Origin: Firmicutes bacterium ASF500
GTDB lineage: Bacteria; Bacillota; Clostridia; Oscillospirales; Oscillospiraceae
NCBI GenBank assembly: GCA_000492175.2
Contig: CP097573.1
Span: 1,426,001 to 1,490,000 of the forward strand
Reading direction: 5' to 3'
DNA length: 64,000 bases
Shown here: positions 52,072 through 61,524 of the stretch, piece by piece
Layout: the number at the start of each line of letters is the position of its first letter
Position numbering within the stretch: the first letter of the stretch is position 1
Position numbers and translations under genes: made by a program
Notes under the pieces: model-generated
Database searches by the model: none
What the model was told of the DNA's origin: nothing
Seen by the model: the letters and a program-made list of their open reading frames with translations, nothing else

Positions 52072-53757
52072 ATGGCACGAGCTAAAAACAGAGGGTATCA
52101 GCAGACTTTTACCCCTACATATACAATCCGGCGTTGGAAAATGGGCGGCTACATCCGGCTCTCCCGGGAGGACTTACAGAAAATCAACCGGGGCTTGGAC
52201 GATAGCAACAGCGTGAAAAATCAGCGCGACATACTCAACGACTTTCACCACAACCACATGGACGAATTTGAAAGCTATACCGAGTATGTGGACGATGGGC
52301 ACACGGGAACCGATACGGAGCGCGAAAGTTTCCAGCGTCTCTTGGGCGATGTAATGAATGGGAAAATCAACTGTGTTGTTGTGAAAGACCTTTCCCGTTT
52401 TGCCCGGAATTACAGTGACGCCGGAAGTCTGATTGATAACCTGTTTGTGCAAATGGGCGTCCGCTTTATCAGCTTGGCCGAGGGCGTGGACAGCTACCGC
52501 GACCCGGATAGCGTGAACAGCATTATTGTTCCCATCACAAACGTGATGAACGACCAGTATTGCTATCAGACCTCAAAGAAAATCCGGCAGGTATTTGACT
52601 ATAAGCGGCGCAACGGCCAGTACATCGGCTCTTTTGCTCCCTACGGCTACATTAAAGACCCGAAAGACAAACACCAGCTAATTGTTGACCCGGATGCCGC
52701 CGAAACCGTCAAGCGCGTTTACTCCATGCTCCTGCAAGGCTCGTCCAAAAGGGCCATCGCTCTGTATCTGAACGAACACGGCGTACCCAGCCCCTCGGCC
52801 TACCGCCGCATGAAAGGCTTGCCCGTTTCGTCTGCTGTGGCTGACGACCCCATGTGGAGCGCCCGGATGATACATGAAATGCTCACCAACCCCATTTACA
52901 CCGGGGATTTGGTACAGGGCCGCCGCCGGGTGAAAAGCTACAAGGTACACCAGATCGAGGCTGTGCCGGAGGAGGAATGGGTGCGAGTGCCCGATACTCA
53001 CGAGGCAATCATCCCCCACGAAACCTTTGACAAGGTGCAGTCCCTGCTGATACGCGATACCCGGACATCCCCCAAAGGGCGGGAAGTTCACTTGTTCAGC
53101 GGTTTTCTGAAATGTGCCGACTGCGGGAAATCCATCACCCGCAGCGTGAGCGGGAAAAATGTGTACTACGCCTGCTCCACCTACAAGAACCGCTCCCGGA
53201 CGGCCTGCTCCATGCACTCTATCAAGCACAACCGTTTGGAGGCCGCCGTCCTGTTCGCTATCCAGTATCAAGTGAACACCGCCGTTTCCTACTCGGAGCT
53301 GATAGCCCGTATCAATTCGGCCCCGCTGAAAAAAAGTCAATCCCACCGCCTTAACGACCAGATAGCCGCAAAGGAAAAGGAATTGACCAGGATAACCCGC
53401 TACAAGCAGTCACTGTATCAAGATTGGAAAGACGGGGAAATCACCCAGCAGGAATACCGGGATATGAAAGCCGATTATGAACGGCAGGCCGCCGAGCTTG
53501 CGGATGTGCTGGCCCGGCTGAACGCGGAACGGGCAGAGCTGGCAAACGGCGTTGACAAGGAACACCCCGCGCTGGTAGCCTTTGCAAAGTATCAGAGCAT
53601 CGAAACGCTGACCCGTGAAATCCTCACGGACTTGGTAGACCACATCAAGGTTTACGAAAACGGCAATATCAGCGTTCATTTCAAGTTCGCGGACGAGTTC
53701 CGTAAGATTGCCGAGTACATTGAAATCAACACCACCGATACCGCCGAGGCGGGCTAA
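52072..53757 (+). CDS. Large serine recombinase (element integrase)
   Basis: This 561-residue protein (ATG after GAAGGAGG) has the catalytic resolvase domain at residues 20-165 (GGYIRLSRED with the nucleophilic Ser, then VVKDLSRFARNY). A recombinase domain follows, then a zinc ribbon (CADCGKSITR, CSTYKNRSRTAC) and a long coiled coil (residues 420-500). It lies 53 bp from the right attachment site, so it catalyses integration into hsdR and excision. The TndX/TnpX group of large serine recombinases is the closest known type. Confidence 0.93.
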   Translation: MARAKNRGYQQTFTPTYTIRRWKMGGYIRLSREDLQKINRGLDDSNSVKNQRDILNDFHHNHMDEFESYTEYVDDGHTGTDTERESFQRLLGDVMNGKINCVVVKDLSRFARNYSDAGSLIDNLFVQMGVRFISLAEGVDSYRDPDSVNSIIVPITNVMNDQYCYQTSKKIRQVFDYKRRNGQYIGSFAPYGYIKDPKDKHQLIVDPDAAETVKRVYSMLLQGSSKRAIALYLNEHGVPSPSAYRRMKGLPVSSAVADDPMWSARMIHEMLTNPIYTGDLVQGRRRVKSYKVHQIEAVPEEEWVRVPDTHEAIIPHETFDKVQSLLIRDTRTSPKGREVHLFSGFLKCADCGKSITRSVSGKNVYYACSTYKNRSRTACSMHSIKHNRLEAAVLFAIQYQVNTAVSYSELIARINSAPLKKSQSHRLNDQIAAKEKELTRITRYKQSLYQDWKDGEITQQEYRDMKADYERQAAELADVLARLNAERAELANGVDKEHPALVAFAKYQSIETLTREILTDLVDHIKVYENGNISVHFKFADEFRKIAEYIEINTTDTAEAG

Positions 53758-53782
53758 CCCCGCCAACGCATAAACCCCTTTG

Positions 53783-53814
53783 ACAGTGTGTTTTCCTAAT
53801 AGGAGTTAATCATA
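53783..53814. other. Right attachment site of the conjugative element
   Basis: The element end carries ACAGTGTGTTTTCCTAATAG, then GAGTTAAT, and the direct repeat CATA (53811-53814). It is an imperfect inverted copy of the left end at 29086-29111. Confidence 0.85.
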
Positions 53815-55745
53815 GGCTTGTAGATATACATAGTGGCCAGGGAGGGTACGTCAAAGCCTGTCAGCCACATGTCCACCACAATGGCGATTTTCATAGGGTC
53901 GTCGTTGTCCTTGAATTTTCGGGCCAGCTCCTCCTTGTGGCTCTTTGTGCCGATAACCGTCTTCCACTCCTCCGGGTCGTTGTTGCCGCTGGTCATGACG
54001 ACTCCGATTTTTTCTATCCAGCCGGGCCGCAGCTCCAGCAGCTTCCGGTAGATCTTCATGGCGATGGGCCGGGAGTAGGCCACGATCATGGCCTTTCCGG
54101 TGAGGAGATTTGCCCGGTAATTCTCGTAGTGGGCCACAATGTCCTCACACAGTGACTGAATGGTGGGGTCCGCCCCCAGGACGCTCTCCATCTGTCCCAG
54201 CATCTTTTGGCTCTTTTCGATGGTGGCGGTGTTGGACTGCTGCTCCAAAACGTCGTAGGTGGCGTCAATGAGGTTTAGGGTGTTCTGGTCCAGCTTCAGA
54301 TGGATGACCCGGCTCTCGTAGTACACCGGCCGGGTGGCGCCGTCCTCCACCGCCTGGGTCATATCGTAGACGTCGATATAGTCTCCGAACACCTCCCGGG
54401 TGTTCCGGTCTTTGGCGGAGACTGGCGTACCGGTAAAGCCAATAAAGGTTGCGTTGGGCAGGGCCTCCCGGATGATCCGGGCGTTGCCCACTACCACACG
54501 GGCCTCCTGTTCCCCCTGGTCGTTCTCACTGTAAACCACTTTTTCATCAAAGCCGTACTGCCCCCGGTGGGCCTCATCCGCCATGACCACGATATTCCGC
54601 CGGGTAGACAGAGCGGCCTCTCCCCGCTCAAACTTGAACATAGTGGTAAAGATGATTCCGTTGGCCTCCCGGCCCTCCAGCAAAGACTTTAAGTGCTCCT
54701 TGCTCTCCGCCTGGACCGGCGTCTGGCGGAGAAACTCCGCGCACCGGGCAAACTGGGTGTAGAGTTGGTCGTCCAGGTCGATGCGGTCGGTCATGACCAC
54801 AATGGTGGGGCTGTCCAGCGCCTCCTGCAAAAGATGAGCGTAGAATACCATGGACAGCGACTTGCCGCTGCCCTGGGTGTGCCAGAACACGCCGCCCCGG
54901 CCGTCGGTAGTGGTGGCGGTCACTGCCTTTTCCACCGCCTTGCGGACAGCGAAGTACTGGTGATAGCCGGCCAGAATCTTGACGGGCCTCTGTGCGTCGC
55001 CGGAAAACAGGATGAAATTCTTCAAAATGTCCAGCAGCCGCTCCCGCTGGAACATCCCCTCGTAGAAGGTATCGAACTGGGCGTAGGCGGTATTCTCATA
55101 GCGCCCGTCCCTGGTTTTCCACTCCATAAAGCGGTCCAGACCGGAGGTGATGGTACCCGCCCGGTTGGCGGACAGGTCGCTGATGACGCAGATGGCGTTG
55201 TAGATAAACAGGGAGGGGATGTCCTGCATGTAGTTGCGCAGCTGGTTGTAGGCGTTCTCCACCCCCGCTTCCTCCTGGGAGGGGCTTTTCAGCTCCATCA
55301 CCACCAGGGGCAGACCGTTGAGAAACAGAATCACGTCCGGGCGGCGGGTGCTGCCGTTTTCCACGTATGTATACTGATTCACCACATAGAAGGCGTTGTT
55401 TTCCGGGCACTGGTAGTCTACCAGACGGACCAGGGCGGAGCGCTCCTCCCCCTTGGCGAAATACTTCACCTCTACGCCGTTTTGAAGATACCCTGTAAAA
55501 GTCCGGTTCTTCTCCACCAGACTGCCGCCGTCAAAGTTTTTCAGCTTTGATATGGCCTCGTGGATGGCCTCCGGGGGCAGGTCCCGGTTCAGGCGCACCA
55601 GGCTGTCCAGCAGCACCGAGTCCAGCAGGGGAGAGGTGTAGTCCGTCCGGTTCAGGTCGGGGGCGTAGACGTGGGTGTAGCCCATTTGGGTGAAGAGCTC
55701 GATGACGGCGGCTTCATAGGTGGGTTCGGTGAAATAGGCGGACAT
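53815..55745 (-). pseudogene. hsdR: hsdR 5' part (type I restriction subunit R), separated by element insertion
   Basis: 645 native residues. The N-terminal nuclease has the PD-(D/E)xK-like VVMELKSPSQEE. The helicase motor follows with Walker A FWHTQGSGKSLSMVF near residue 300, DEAH-type MADEAHRGQYG and GFTGTPV. Motif V (MWLTGFDVPSLATMY) lies near the end. The frame then enters the element and stops after four foreign residues (INSY). Motif VI is on the far fragment at 29085, so ATP-driven translocation is lost unless the element excises. Confidence 0.93.
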
Positions 55746-55761
55746 AAAATCACCTCACTAA

Positions 55762-56115
55762 TCATTGGTAATATCGCAATATATTTTGTGCAAACTTTAA
55801 CAGTTCTCGCTCAATATTTAGGGCACGCATAGCACATGTTAATTCATTTTGCAATGCAATATTTTTAATCTGCAACTTAATCAAAGTTATCTCTTCCGGT
55901 CTAATATAACCAGATATAATATCCAACACAGAGCAAACGTAATTTATCCAGTTATCCAATTCTTGTTGGCTAATATCGTAGTTATTCCTTGTCGGGTCAT
56001 AGATATTATATGGCTGAGTTTTCTTTACTGGAGATGAATCAGCCAATTTCATTAATGTATCAAGTAAAAATTGCTTATTTTGATAATTCTGATTGTTCAT
56101 ATAGTAATTCATCAT
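55762..56115 (-). CDS. Unknown helical protein in the restriction operon
   Basis: This 117-residue AT-rich protein reads YYMNNQNYQNKQFLLDTLMK, then a long helical segment (ITLIKLQIKNIALQNELTC). No family recognised. It overlaps the next upstream gene by 4 bp and lies 16 bp before hsdR, so it is co-transcribed with hsdS and hsdR. It may be an accessory defence or regulatory gene inserted in the operon. Confidence 0.6.
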   Translation of the reverse strand: MMNYYMNNQNYQNKQFLLDTLMKLADSSPVKKTQPYNIYDPTRNNYDISQQELDNWINYVCSVLDIISGYIRPEEITLIKLQIKNIALQNELTCAMRALNIERELLKFAQNILRYYQ

Positions 56116-56486
56116 TTTTCTTCACCACCGTTCATTTTTGCGGACATTTCAGATAGCATACTGTCTATCTTCTCCGCTCTTTGCTCCAATGTTAATGCAA
56201 CGCTTTCATCATTTATTTGTTTTGCCGCTTTTTCTATTTTGTGTTTGAGGAGTTTTCCTTCCTTTATCTCTATATCATAAAAGAATAGTAATATATCTGC
56301 AATCCAAACTAAAAATAAGATATTATTCCCATCAAATTGGGAAAAAAACTGCATTGAAACACATATTGCCCAATTCATAAAAATATACCTTGTAAGTATA
56401 CCCAACAAAAGAATATGAACGATTGTGTTTATTCTTTCCCATAAAAAGCACATTGCACGATAATACCATTTTGATTTGTTTTTCAT
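56112..56486 (-). CDS. Unknown membrane protein in the restriction operon
   Basis: This 124-residue AT-rich protein has two or three hydrophobic segments in residues 10-75 (INTIVHILLLGILTRYIF, ILFLVWIADILLFFYD), then a cytoplasmic coiled coil to the end. The stop overlaps the next gene by 4 bp. A membrane component inside a type I restriction operon is unusual. Together with 55762-56115 it may be a small two-gene add-on. Confidence 0.6.
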   Translation of the reverse strand: MKNKSKWYYRAMCFLWERINTIVHILLLGILTRYIFMNWAICVSMQFFSQFDGNNILFLVWIADILLFFYDIEIKEGKLLKHKIEKAAKQINDESVALTLEQRAEKIDSMLSEMSAKMNGGEEK

Positions 56487-56509
56487 AATAGCAAAATCGC
56501 CTTTCCATT

Positions 56510-57652
56510 TTATATTTCAATCTCTCCAGCCATCAGTTTTGGCAATAAAGAATTTCTAAGAGTTTTCAATCTACAAATTTCTTCATAGTTTGTGCGAATC
56601 AGGTTATCTATTGGATAAACAAGATTTTCAAATTGAACGATTTTATCAGCGGCAGGAATTTTAATCGGCATTGCATTAAGCGCATTCCTGTTAATAGAGC
56701 CAAAAACCGTACCCTCACCATTGAAAACATCAAGCTGAGGTTTCAATGCAAACATCGTATATAGGAGAAATGATTCATTTCCGTTCTTGCTATGGATTGC
56801 CCCTAAACCTCGCCCAATACAGCATTGCTCATAAGCCACATTGAGGTCACCAACGGGTGCCCGAACACTAAGCAAAATATCCCCTTGTTGGGCAATTCGT
56901 TTCGGTTCAGTAGTGAATAGCCGCCTGGTAGGAAAGCGAAACCCAAATTCGGCACGCCCTTGATAAAAAACTTCTCCTACTCCATTTTCATTGTAACTGT
57001 TACCGTTTGGAGATTGCCCCATAGTTATAGTGGCGATGTCGCTAAGAATCCCCGGGGTAGTAGGTAGTTCTATATTATCTACAAACATAGCGGTATATAG
57101 CGCCTGTGCCTGCCGCTCCAAATTTTCGTTGATCCGCTGGTTCAGTTTGATTTTATCATCTAATGTGTACAATATGCTTGAAATTGTCCTTTGAACCTCT
57201 AATTCTGGAAGTGGAAAAGAATAGTTCCGCATGGTTTTTAATGAGATATGCTTAATTGTAGAACCTGTAGACATAGAGCGTATATAGCTCTTAAAATGCG
57301 GGGTTTGAAGTTGATAATAAATATAGTCTACATCAACATCACTACTCACTGTAATATAGCAAGCGCCTTTTCCAAGTACACATTTTTCACCCCTATAACG
57401 TGCAATATTACCTATTGTTCCATCAATTGAGTACAATATTGTGCGCTCTGTAAGAGGAACACCATACTGGCAATATTCTTCATATGTAGTTCGTTTCCCT
57501 TTGTCCTTTTCAACGATGTAACCATTTTCTAAATTTGTAGCATTTACAAAAAGATACTCTCCGTTTATAACAAATTCAGGGGCCTTGTGGAGACCGTCAC
57601 TCAAATCGTCCGATATTTCGGCCAACGTAACCATCCGAAAGTTATATCTCAT
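56510..57652 (-). CDS. hsdS: Type I restriction specificity subunit
   Basis: The ATG at 57652 overlaps the hsdM end by 11 bp and gives 380 residues. Two target-recognition domains are separated by the conserved helical spacer (ISSILYTLDDKIKLNQRINENLERQAQALYTAMF near residues 160-195); the second repeat ends FENLVYPIDNLIRTNYEEI and LRNSLLPKLMAGEIEI. It reads the two half-sites of the recognition sequence. The gene is AT-rich relative to hsdM, usual for variable hsdS. Confidence 0.92.
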   Translation of the reverse strand: MRYNFRMVTLAEISDDLSDGLHKAPEFVINGEYLFVNATNLENGYIVEKDKGKRTTYEEYCQYGVPLTERTILYSIDGTIGNIARYRGEKCVLGKGACYITVSSDVDVDYIYYQLQTPHFKSYIRSMSTGSTIKHISLKTMRNYSFPLPELEVQRTISSILYTLDDKIKLNQRINENLERQAQALYTAMFVDNIELPTTPGILSDIATITMGQSPNGNSYNENGVGEVFYQGRAEFGFRFPTRRLFTTEPKRIAQQGDILLSVRAPVGDLNVAYEQCCIGRGLGAIHSKNGNESFLLYTMFALKPQLDVFNGEGTVFGSINRNALNAMPIKIPAADKIVQFENLVYPIDNLIRTNYEEICRLKTLRNSLLPKLMAGEIEI

Positions 57653-59144
57653 ACCCAATCTCCCCCAGCCGCTCCCGAATCTCCTTCTCCAGTTCGTGGG
57701 ACTTCTCGAACAGCCCTGACAGCTCCGCCGTCAGCCGCCCCATCTTCTCATCAAAGGGCTCACCGTCGTCCTCCTGCTCCTCAATGCCCACATACCGCCC
57801 CGGGGTGAGGATGTAGTCCTGCCGGGCGATCTCCTCCGTACCCGCTACGGCGCAGAAACCCTTGACCTCCTCCAGCGTCCCGTCCGCAAAGGCGTTATAT
57901 GTGTCCGCGATTTTCTGGATATCCTCCTCAGTCAGCTCACGCAGCTTGCGGGTGACCATGGTGCCCATCTTCCGGGCGTCAATAAACAGGGTTTTGCCCT
58001 TCTGCTTTTTGTCCTTGGAGAGGAACCACAGGGAGACCGGGATCTGGGTGGTGTAGAACAGCTGGGTGGGCATGGCGACGATGCAGTCCACCAGGTCGGC
58101 CTCGATGATATTCTTACGGATTTCCCCCTCGTCGCCAGACTGGGAGGACAGGGAGCCGTTGGCCAGAACCATGCCGATCCGCCCGCCGGGGGCCAGGTGG
58201 TAGATCATGTGCTGGAGCCAGGCGAAGTTGGCGTTGCCCGCCGGGGGCTTCCCGTACTGCCACCGGGGGTCATCCCCCAGCTTGTCCGCCCCCCAGTCGG
58301 AGAGGTTGAAGGGGGGATTGGCCATCACAAAATTGGCCCGCAGGGTGGGGTGGCAGTCGTTGAAGAAGGTGTCGGCATTGAAGCGGCCCAAGTCGGCGTC
58401 GATGCCCCGGATCGCCAGGTTCATCTGGGCTAATTTCCAGGTGGTGGGGTTGGAATCCTGGCCATAGACCGAAATCTGGTTGATATTTCCACTGTGGTTT
58501 TCAATAAACCGCATGGACTGGACGAACATGCCGCCGCTGCCGCAGCAGGGGTCATAGACCCGCCCATTGAAGGGCTGGAGCACCTCTACCAGCGTTTTTA
58601 CCACACATTCCGGTGTGAAAAACTCTCCGGCCAGTTTCCCCTCCTGTTCAGCAAACTTTCGCAGACAATATTGGTAGGCATTCCCCAAAATGTCCTTGCT
58701 GCTTCCTCGCTCAATCATCTTGATATTGGTGAACAGGTCCACCACGTCCCCCAGCCGCCGCTTGTCCAGCTCAGGCCGTGCGAAGTTCTTTGGGAGGATA
58801 TCTTTCAATCGGGGATTCTCTTTTTCGATGCTCCGCATGGCATCGTCGATGGCGATCCCTACAGACTGGGTATGGGCCGCCTTGGAGATCACACTCCACC
58901 GGGCGTTAGCCGGGACAAAGAAGATGCCCTCAGAGGTATACTCATCCACGTCCTCCTCAAAGCCTTCGCCCTCTTCCACCAGCTTCTGATATTTCTCCTC
59001 AAAGCGGTCTGAAATGTATTTCAGGAAAATCAGGCCCAGTACAACCGTTTTGTATTCGGATGCGTCCATATTCCCCCGCAGGACGCAGGCGGCATCCCAT
59101 ATTTGCTTCTCAAAGCCGATACTGCCGGTGTTTTGACTCGCCAT
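57642..59144 (-). CDS. hsdM: Type I restriction methyltransferase subunit
   Basis: The ATG at 59144 with AAGGAG upstream gives 500 residues. The N-terminal helical domain (residues 1-150) is followed by the methylase domain: motif I DPCCGSGGMFVQS near residue 205, motif IV NPPFNLSDW near 295. It adds N6-methyladenine to the target. It remains intact with hsdS, so modification probably continues although hsdR is split. It is the first gene of the operon. Confidence 0.95.
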   Translation of the reverse strand: MASQNTGSIGFEKQIWDAACVLRGNMDASEYKTVVLGLIFLKYISDRFEEKYQKLVEEGEGFEEDVDEYTSEGIFFVPANARWSVISKAAHTQSVGIAIDDAMRSIEKENPRLKDILPKNFARPELDKRRLGDVVDLFTNIKMIERGSSKDILGNAYQYCLRKFAEQEGKLAGEFFTPECVVKTLVEVLQPFNGRVYDPCCGSGGMFVQSMRFIENHSGNINQISVYGQDSNPTTWKLAQMNLAIRGIDADLGRFNADTFFNDCHPTLRANFVMANPPFNLSDWGADKLGDDPRWQYGKPPAGNANFAWLQHMIYHLAPGGRIGMVLANGSLSSQSGDEGEIRKNIIEADLVDCIVAMPTQLFYTTQIPVSLWFLSKDKKQKGKTLFIDARKMGTMVTRKLRELTEEDIQKIADTYNAFADGTLEEVKGFCAVAGTEEIARQDYILTPGRYVGIEEQEDDGEPFDEKMGRLTAELSGLFEKSHELEKEIRERLGEIGYEI

Positions 59145-59263
59145 ATCGTATACGCTCCTTTTTTGCTGCATTTTTCTATATTTTAGCATATCCCAATCTC
59201 TGCCGCAAGGAAATTTGCAAAGCAAAGAATTAAATGGCAATTGTAAAACCAGACAATTTTCAC

Positions 59264-59292
59264 TTGTTTTTGCTCTGCATTTGATTTATAAT
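59264..59292 (+). promoter_or_regulatory. Promoter for the AlbA_2 gene
   Basis: TTGTTT (59264-59269) and TATAAT (59287-59292) with 17 bp spacing, 94 bp before the start. Confidence 0.55.
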
Positions 59293-59385
59293 ACAGAAAG
59301 TAAAATAGGAAGTCAAATGTGAATGTAGAAAGTGGAATAAAACTCAAATTATTTGACTGCCTTTTGAGAAACTGAGGTGATACCA

Positions 59386-60852
59386 ATGATGCCGGTTGAG
59401 TTAGAGAACCTGATTGACCATGTACAGGTCCTGAAAGCCGAGACCCAGACGCTGGAACTGAAAGCCGCCGCCCAGGGCTGTCCCACGCGTCTTTACGATA
59501 CTCTGTCCAGCTTTTCCAATCAGGATGAAGGCGGCACCATCCTGTTCGGTGTAGATGAACAGGCGGGGTTTGTGCCGGTGGGCGTTTACGATGCCCAGGA
59601 TCTGATGAAGCATGTAACGGAGCAGTGCGGCCAGATGACGCCTGTCATCCGCCCCGTATTTACAACGCTGCTGAAGGACGGAAAAGCTTTTGTATCGGCG
59701 GAGATTCCTGGAATCGATGTGGCAGATCGTCCCTGTTTCTACGCCGGAAAAGGCCGCTTGAAAGGTTCCTATATCCGGACAGGCGATGCCGACCAGCCCA
59801 TGACAGAGTACGAAATCTACAGCTACGAGGCCTTCCGCCGCAAATATCAGGATGATATTCGCCCAGTGGAACAAGCTGGCTGGAGCACCCTGAACAAGGA
59901 TAGTTTGGAACTCTACCTTAGTAAACTCAAGGTCGGACGTCCCAATCTGTCTAAACTCAAAGCAGAGGAAATCTGTGAGCTGGTGGGTCTGACCCGGGAG
60001 GGTATTCCAACTTTGGCCGCCGTCCTGCTGTTCAGCCTGTTTCCACAGGGCTATTTTCCCCAGCTGTGCGTCACCGCGGTCTCCGTCCCTGGAACAGAGG
60101 TAGGGCAGCTTGGCCCGGAGGGAGAGCGGTTTCTGGACAACCGGCGTATTGAGGGAACCTTGACAGAAATGTTGGAGGATGCCTTGGCCTTTGTCCGAAA
60201 GAATATCCGGATCAAAACCATCATTGACACAGAAACCGGCAAGCGGGCCGACCGGGAGGACTACCCTTTAACCGCCGTTCGGGAGGCCATTCTAAACGCC
60301 CTAATCCACCGGGATTACAGCCTCCATACCGAGGGGATGCCTATTCAGATACTGCTTTTTGAGGATCGCCTTGAGATAAAAAGCCCTGGTGGACTGTACG
60401 GACGGCTGAGGCTGGATCAACTGGGCAAAGTTCAGCCAGACACCCGGAACCCAGTTCTGGCTGTGGCTATGGAAGTATTAGGTGAAACAGAAAACCGTTA
60501 TTCTGGAATTCCCACTATGCGCCGGGAACTGGCACAGGCTGGACTGCCGGAGCCAGAGTTCCGGGATGAGCGGGGAACCTTTGTGGTCTGCTTCCGAAAG
60601 GGCAAACAAACGGCGCAAAATGAAGAGCCGGACACCGTATATGACTATGATACAACCAACGAAAATTTACTGCATTTTTGCGCCATCCCCCGCACCCGGC
60701 GGGAAATCGCGGAATTTTTGGGCATCAAGTCTGTCGCCTATGCTGTCACGACCTATGTCACTCCGATGGTAGAAAAAGGACTTCTCACGCTATCTATACC
60801 GGAGAAGCCCAGAAGTCCCAAACAGCGGTACACCGCAAAGCAACCTGAATAA
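59386..60852 (+). CDS. AlbA_2/Schlafen-type ATP-binding HTH protein
   Basis: The ATG at 59386 gives 488 residues. The N-terminal AlbA_2 DNA-binding domain covers residues 15-130 (TLELKAAAQGC, LSSFSNQDEGGTILFGVDE, GSYIRTGDADQPMTEYEIY). A GHKL-like ATP-binding HATPase_c_4 segment follows near residues 295-360 (REAILNALIHRDYS, LEIKSPGGLYG). A C-terminal winged helix ends the protein. Such proteins are often linked to restriction islands and act as regulators or defence factors. It is divergent from hsdM. Confidence 0.85.
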   Translation: MMPVELENLIDHVQVLKAETQTLELKAAAQGCPTRLYDTLSSFSNQDEGGTILFGVDEQAGFVPVGVYDAQDLMKHVTEQCGQMTPVIRPVFTTLLKDGKAFVSAEIPGIDVADRPCFYAGKGRLKGSYIRTGDADQPMTEYEIYSYEAFRRKYQDDIRPVEQAGWSTLNKDSLELYLSKLKVGRPNLSKLKAEEICELVGLTREGIPTLAAVLLFSLFPQGYFPQLCVTAVSVPGTEVGQLGPEGERFLDNRRIEGTLTEMLEDALAFVRKNIRIKTIIDTETGKRADREDYPLTAVREAILNALIHRDYSLHTEGMPIQILLFEDRLEIKSPGGLYGRLRLDQLGKVQPDTRNPVLAVAMEVLGETENRYSGIPTMRRELAQAGLPEPEFRDERGTFVVCFRKGKQTAQNEEPDTVYDYDTTNENLLHFCAIPRTRREIAEFLGIKSVAYAVTTYVTPMVEKGLLTLSIPEKPRSPKQRYTAKQPE

Positions 60853-60857
60853 CAGGT

Positions 60858-60889
60858 ACGGGATCTCCCTCTTTTCGGAGATCCCGTGC
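60858..60889 (+). terminator. Terminator of the AlbA_2 gene
   Basis: ACGGGATCTCC pairs with GGAGATCCCGT around a short T-rich loop; it lies just after the stop. Confidence 0.8.
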
Positions 60890-60927
60890 CCATATTTTAT
60901 ACACAGAAGAACCTGCTTTCCTTCATT

Positions 60928-61404
60928 TTAAGACTCTTTCTTCTGTTGTTTCGCTTTCCACTGATCGTGGCGGTCAATATAGGAAATAACCTCTTGCCAA
61001 GAGATTTTCCTCTCCTCAAACTGCTTGTGACGGACGGCAGGAATTCCAGTTTCAAGATTGACCTGATAGGTGCTCTCATGCCAGAGGGTCTTCCTGGCTA
61101 CATGATAATCAAATTTCCAATGCGCTACTGCTGTCTGAATGATAACGGACTGGTAAAGAAATGTGCAGGTAAATCCCCGTCTCCTACATTCAGCGCTGAT
61201 CGCTTCCCTCAACGCCCGCTCCTCCTCAATCGCACGCAACTCACTCCTGGCTTTTCGGGTAGCGACACGCTGGAAGGGTGTTGCTTTGCCGCAGTTTAAA
61301 CATTGGCGTGGAAAAGAATCTCCAAGGATTGGAAATGGCTCCTGGTCAAACCACAAGGTGTACTGGTTTTTGCAGGCAGAGCATTCGCAAAGATACTGAC
61401 GCAT
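60928..61404 (-). CDS. Unknown zinc-ribbon protein
   Basis: This 158-residue protein has CECSACKNQYTLWF and CLNCGKATPF within the first 45 residues, a four-Cys zinc ribbon. A helical segment (VATRKARSELRAIEEERALR) and a basic C-terminus follow. No family recognised. It converges on the AlbA_2 gene across a terminator. It may be the last gene of the accessory island. Confidence 0.6.
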   Translation of the reverse strand: MRQYLCECSACKNQYTLWFDQEPFPILGDSFPRQCLNCGKATPFQRVATRKARSELRAIEEERALREAISAECRRRGFTCTFLYQSVIIQTAVAHWKFDYHVARKTLWHESTYQVNLETGIPAVRHKQFEERKISWQEVISYIDRHDQWKAKQQKKES

Positions 61405-61524
61405 TTCACACCTCCACGCCGCTACTGTATTCCCTTTATTTTAGCTTATATCGCACATTCTTGCAACTAAAAGTTCTAATGGTTTCCTGGCCTATTTCCA
61501 ATTCTTTTACCAGGAATTAATCAT

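Larger units (their letters stand above)
29086..53814. mobile_element. 24.7 kb integrative conjugative element inserted in hsdR
   Basis: The boundaries are defined by the interrupted hsdR frame and the CATA repeats at 29082-29085 and 53811-53814. Contents in order: ParB-family protein, structured non-coding block, ArdA, DUF3801/PcfB, VirD4, Maff2, TrbL-like, SpoVG-like, two methyltransferases, PrgI, VirB4, NlpC/P60, DUF4315, DUF4366, small Cys-rich genes, MobC, AbiH cargo, relaxase, XRE regulator, Mef-like cargo with leader, sigma-like factor, and a large serine recombinase at the right edge. The transfer set is of the Tn1549 type, with a serine instead of a tyrosine integrase. All transfer parts look intact, so the element is probably mobile. 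Confidence 0.93.
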
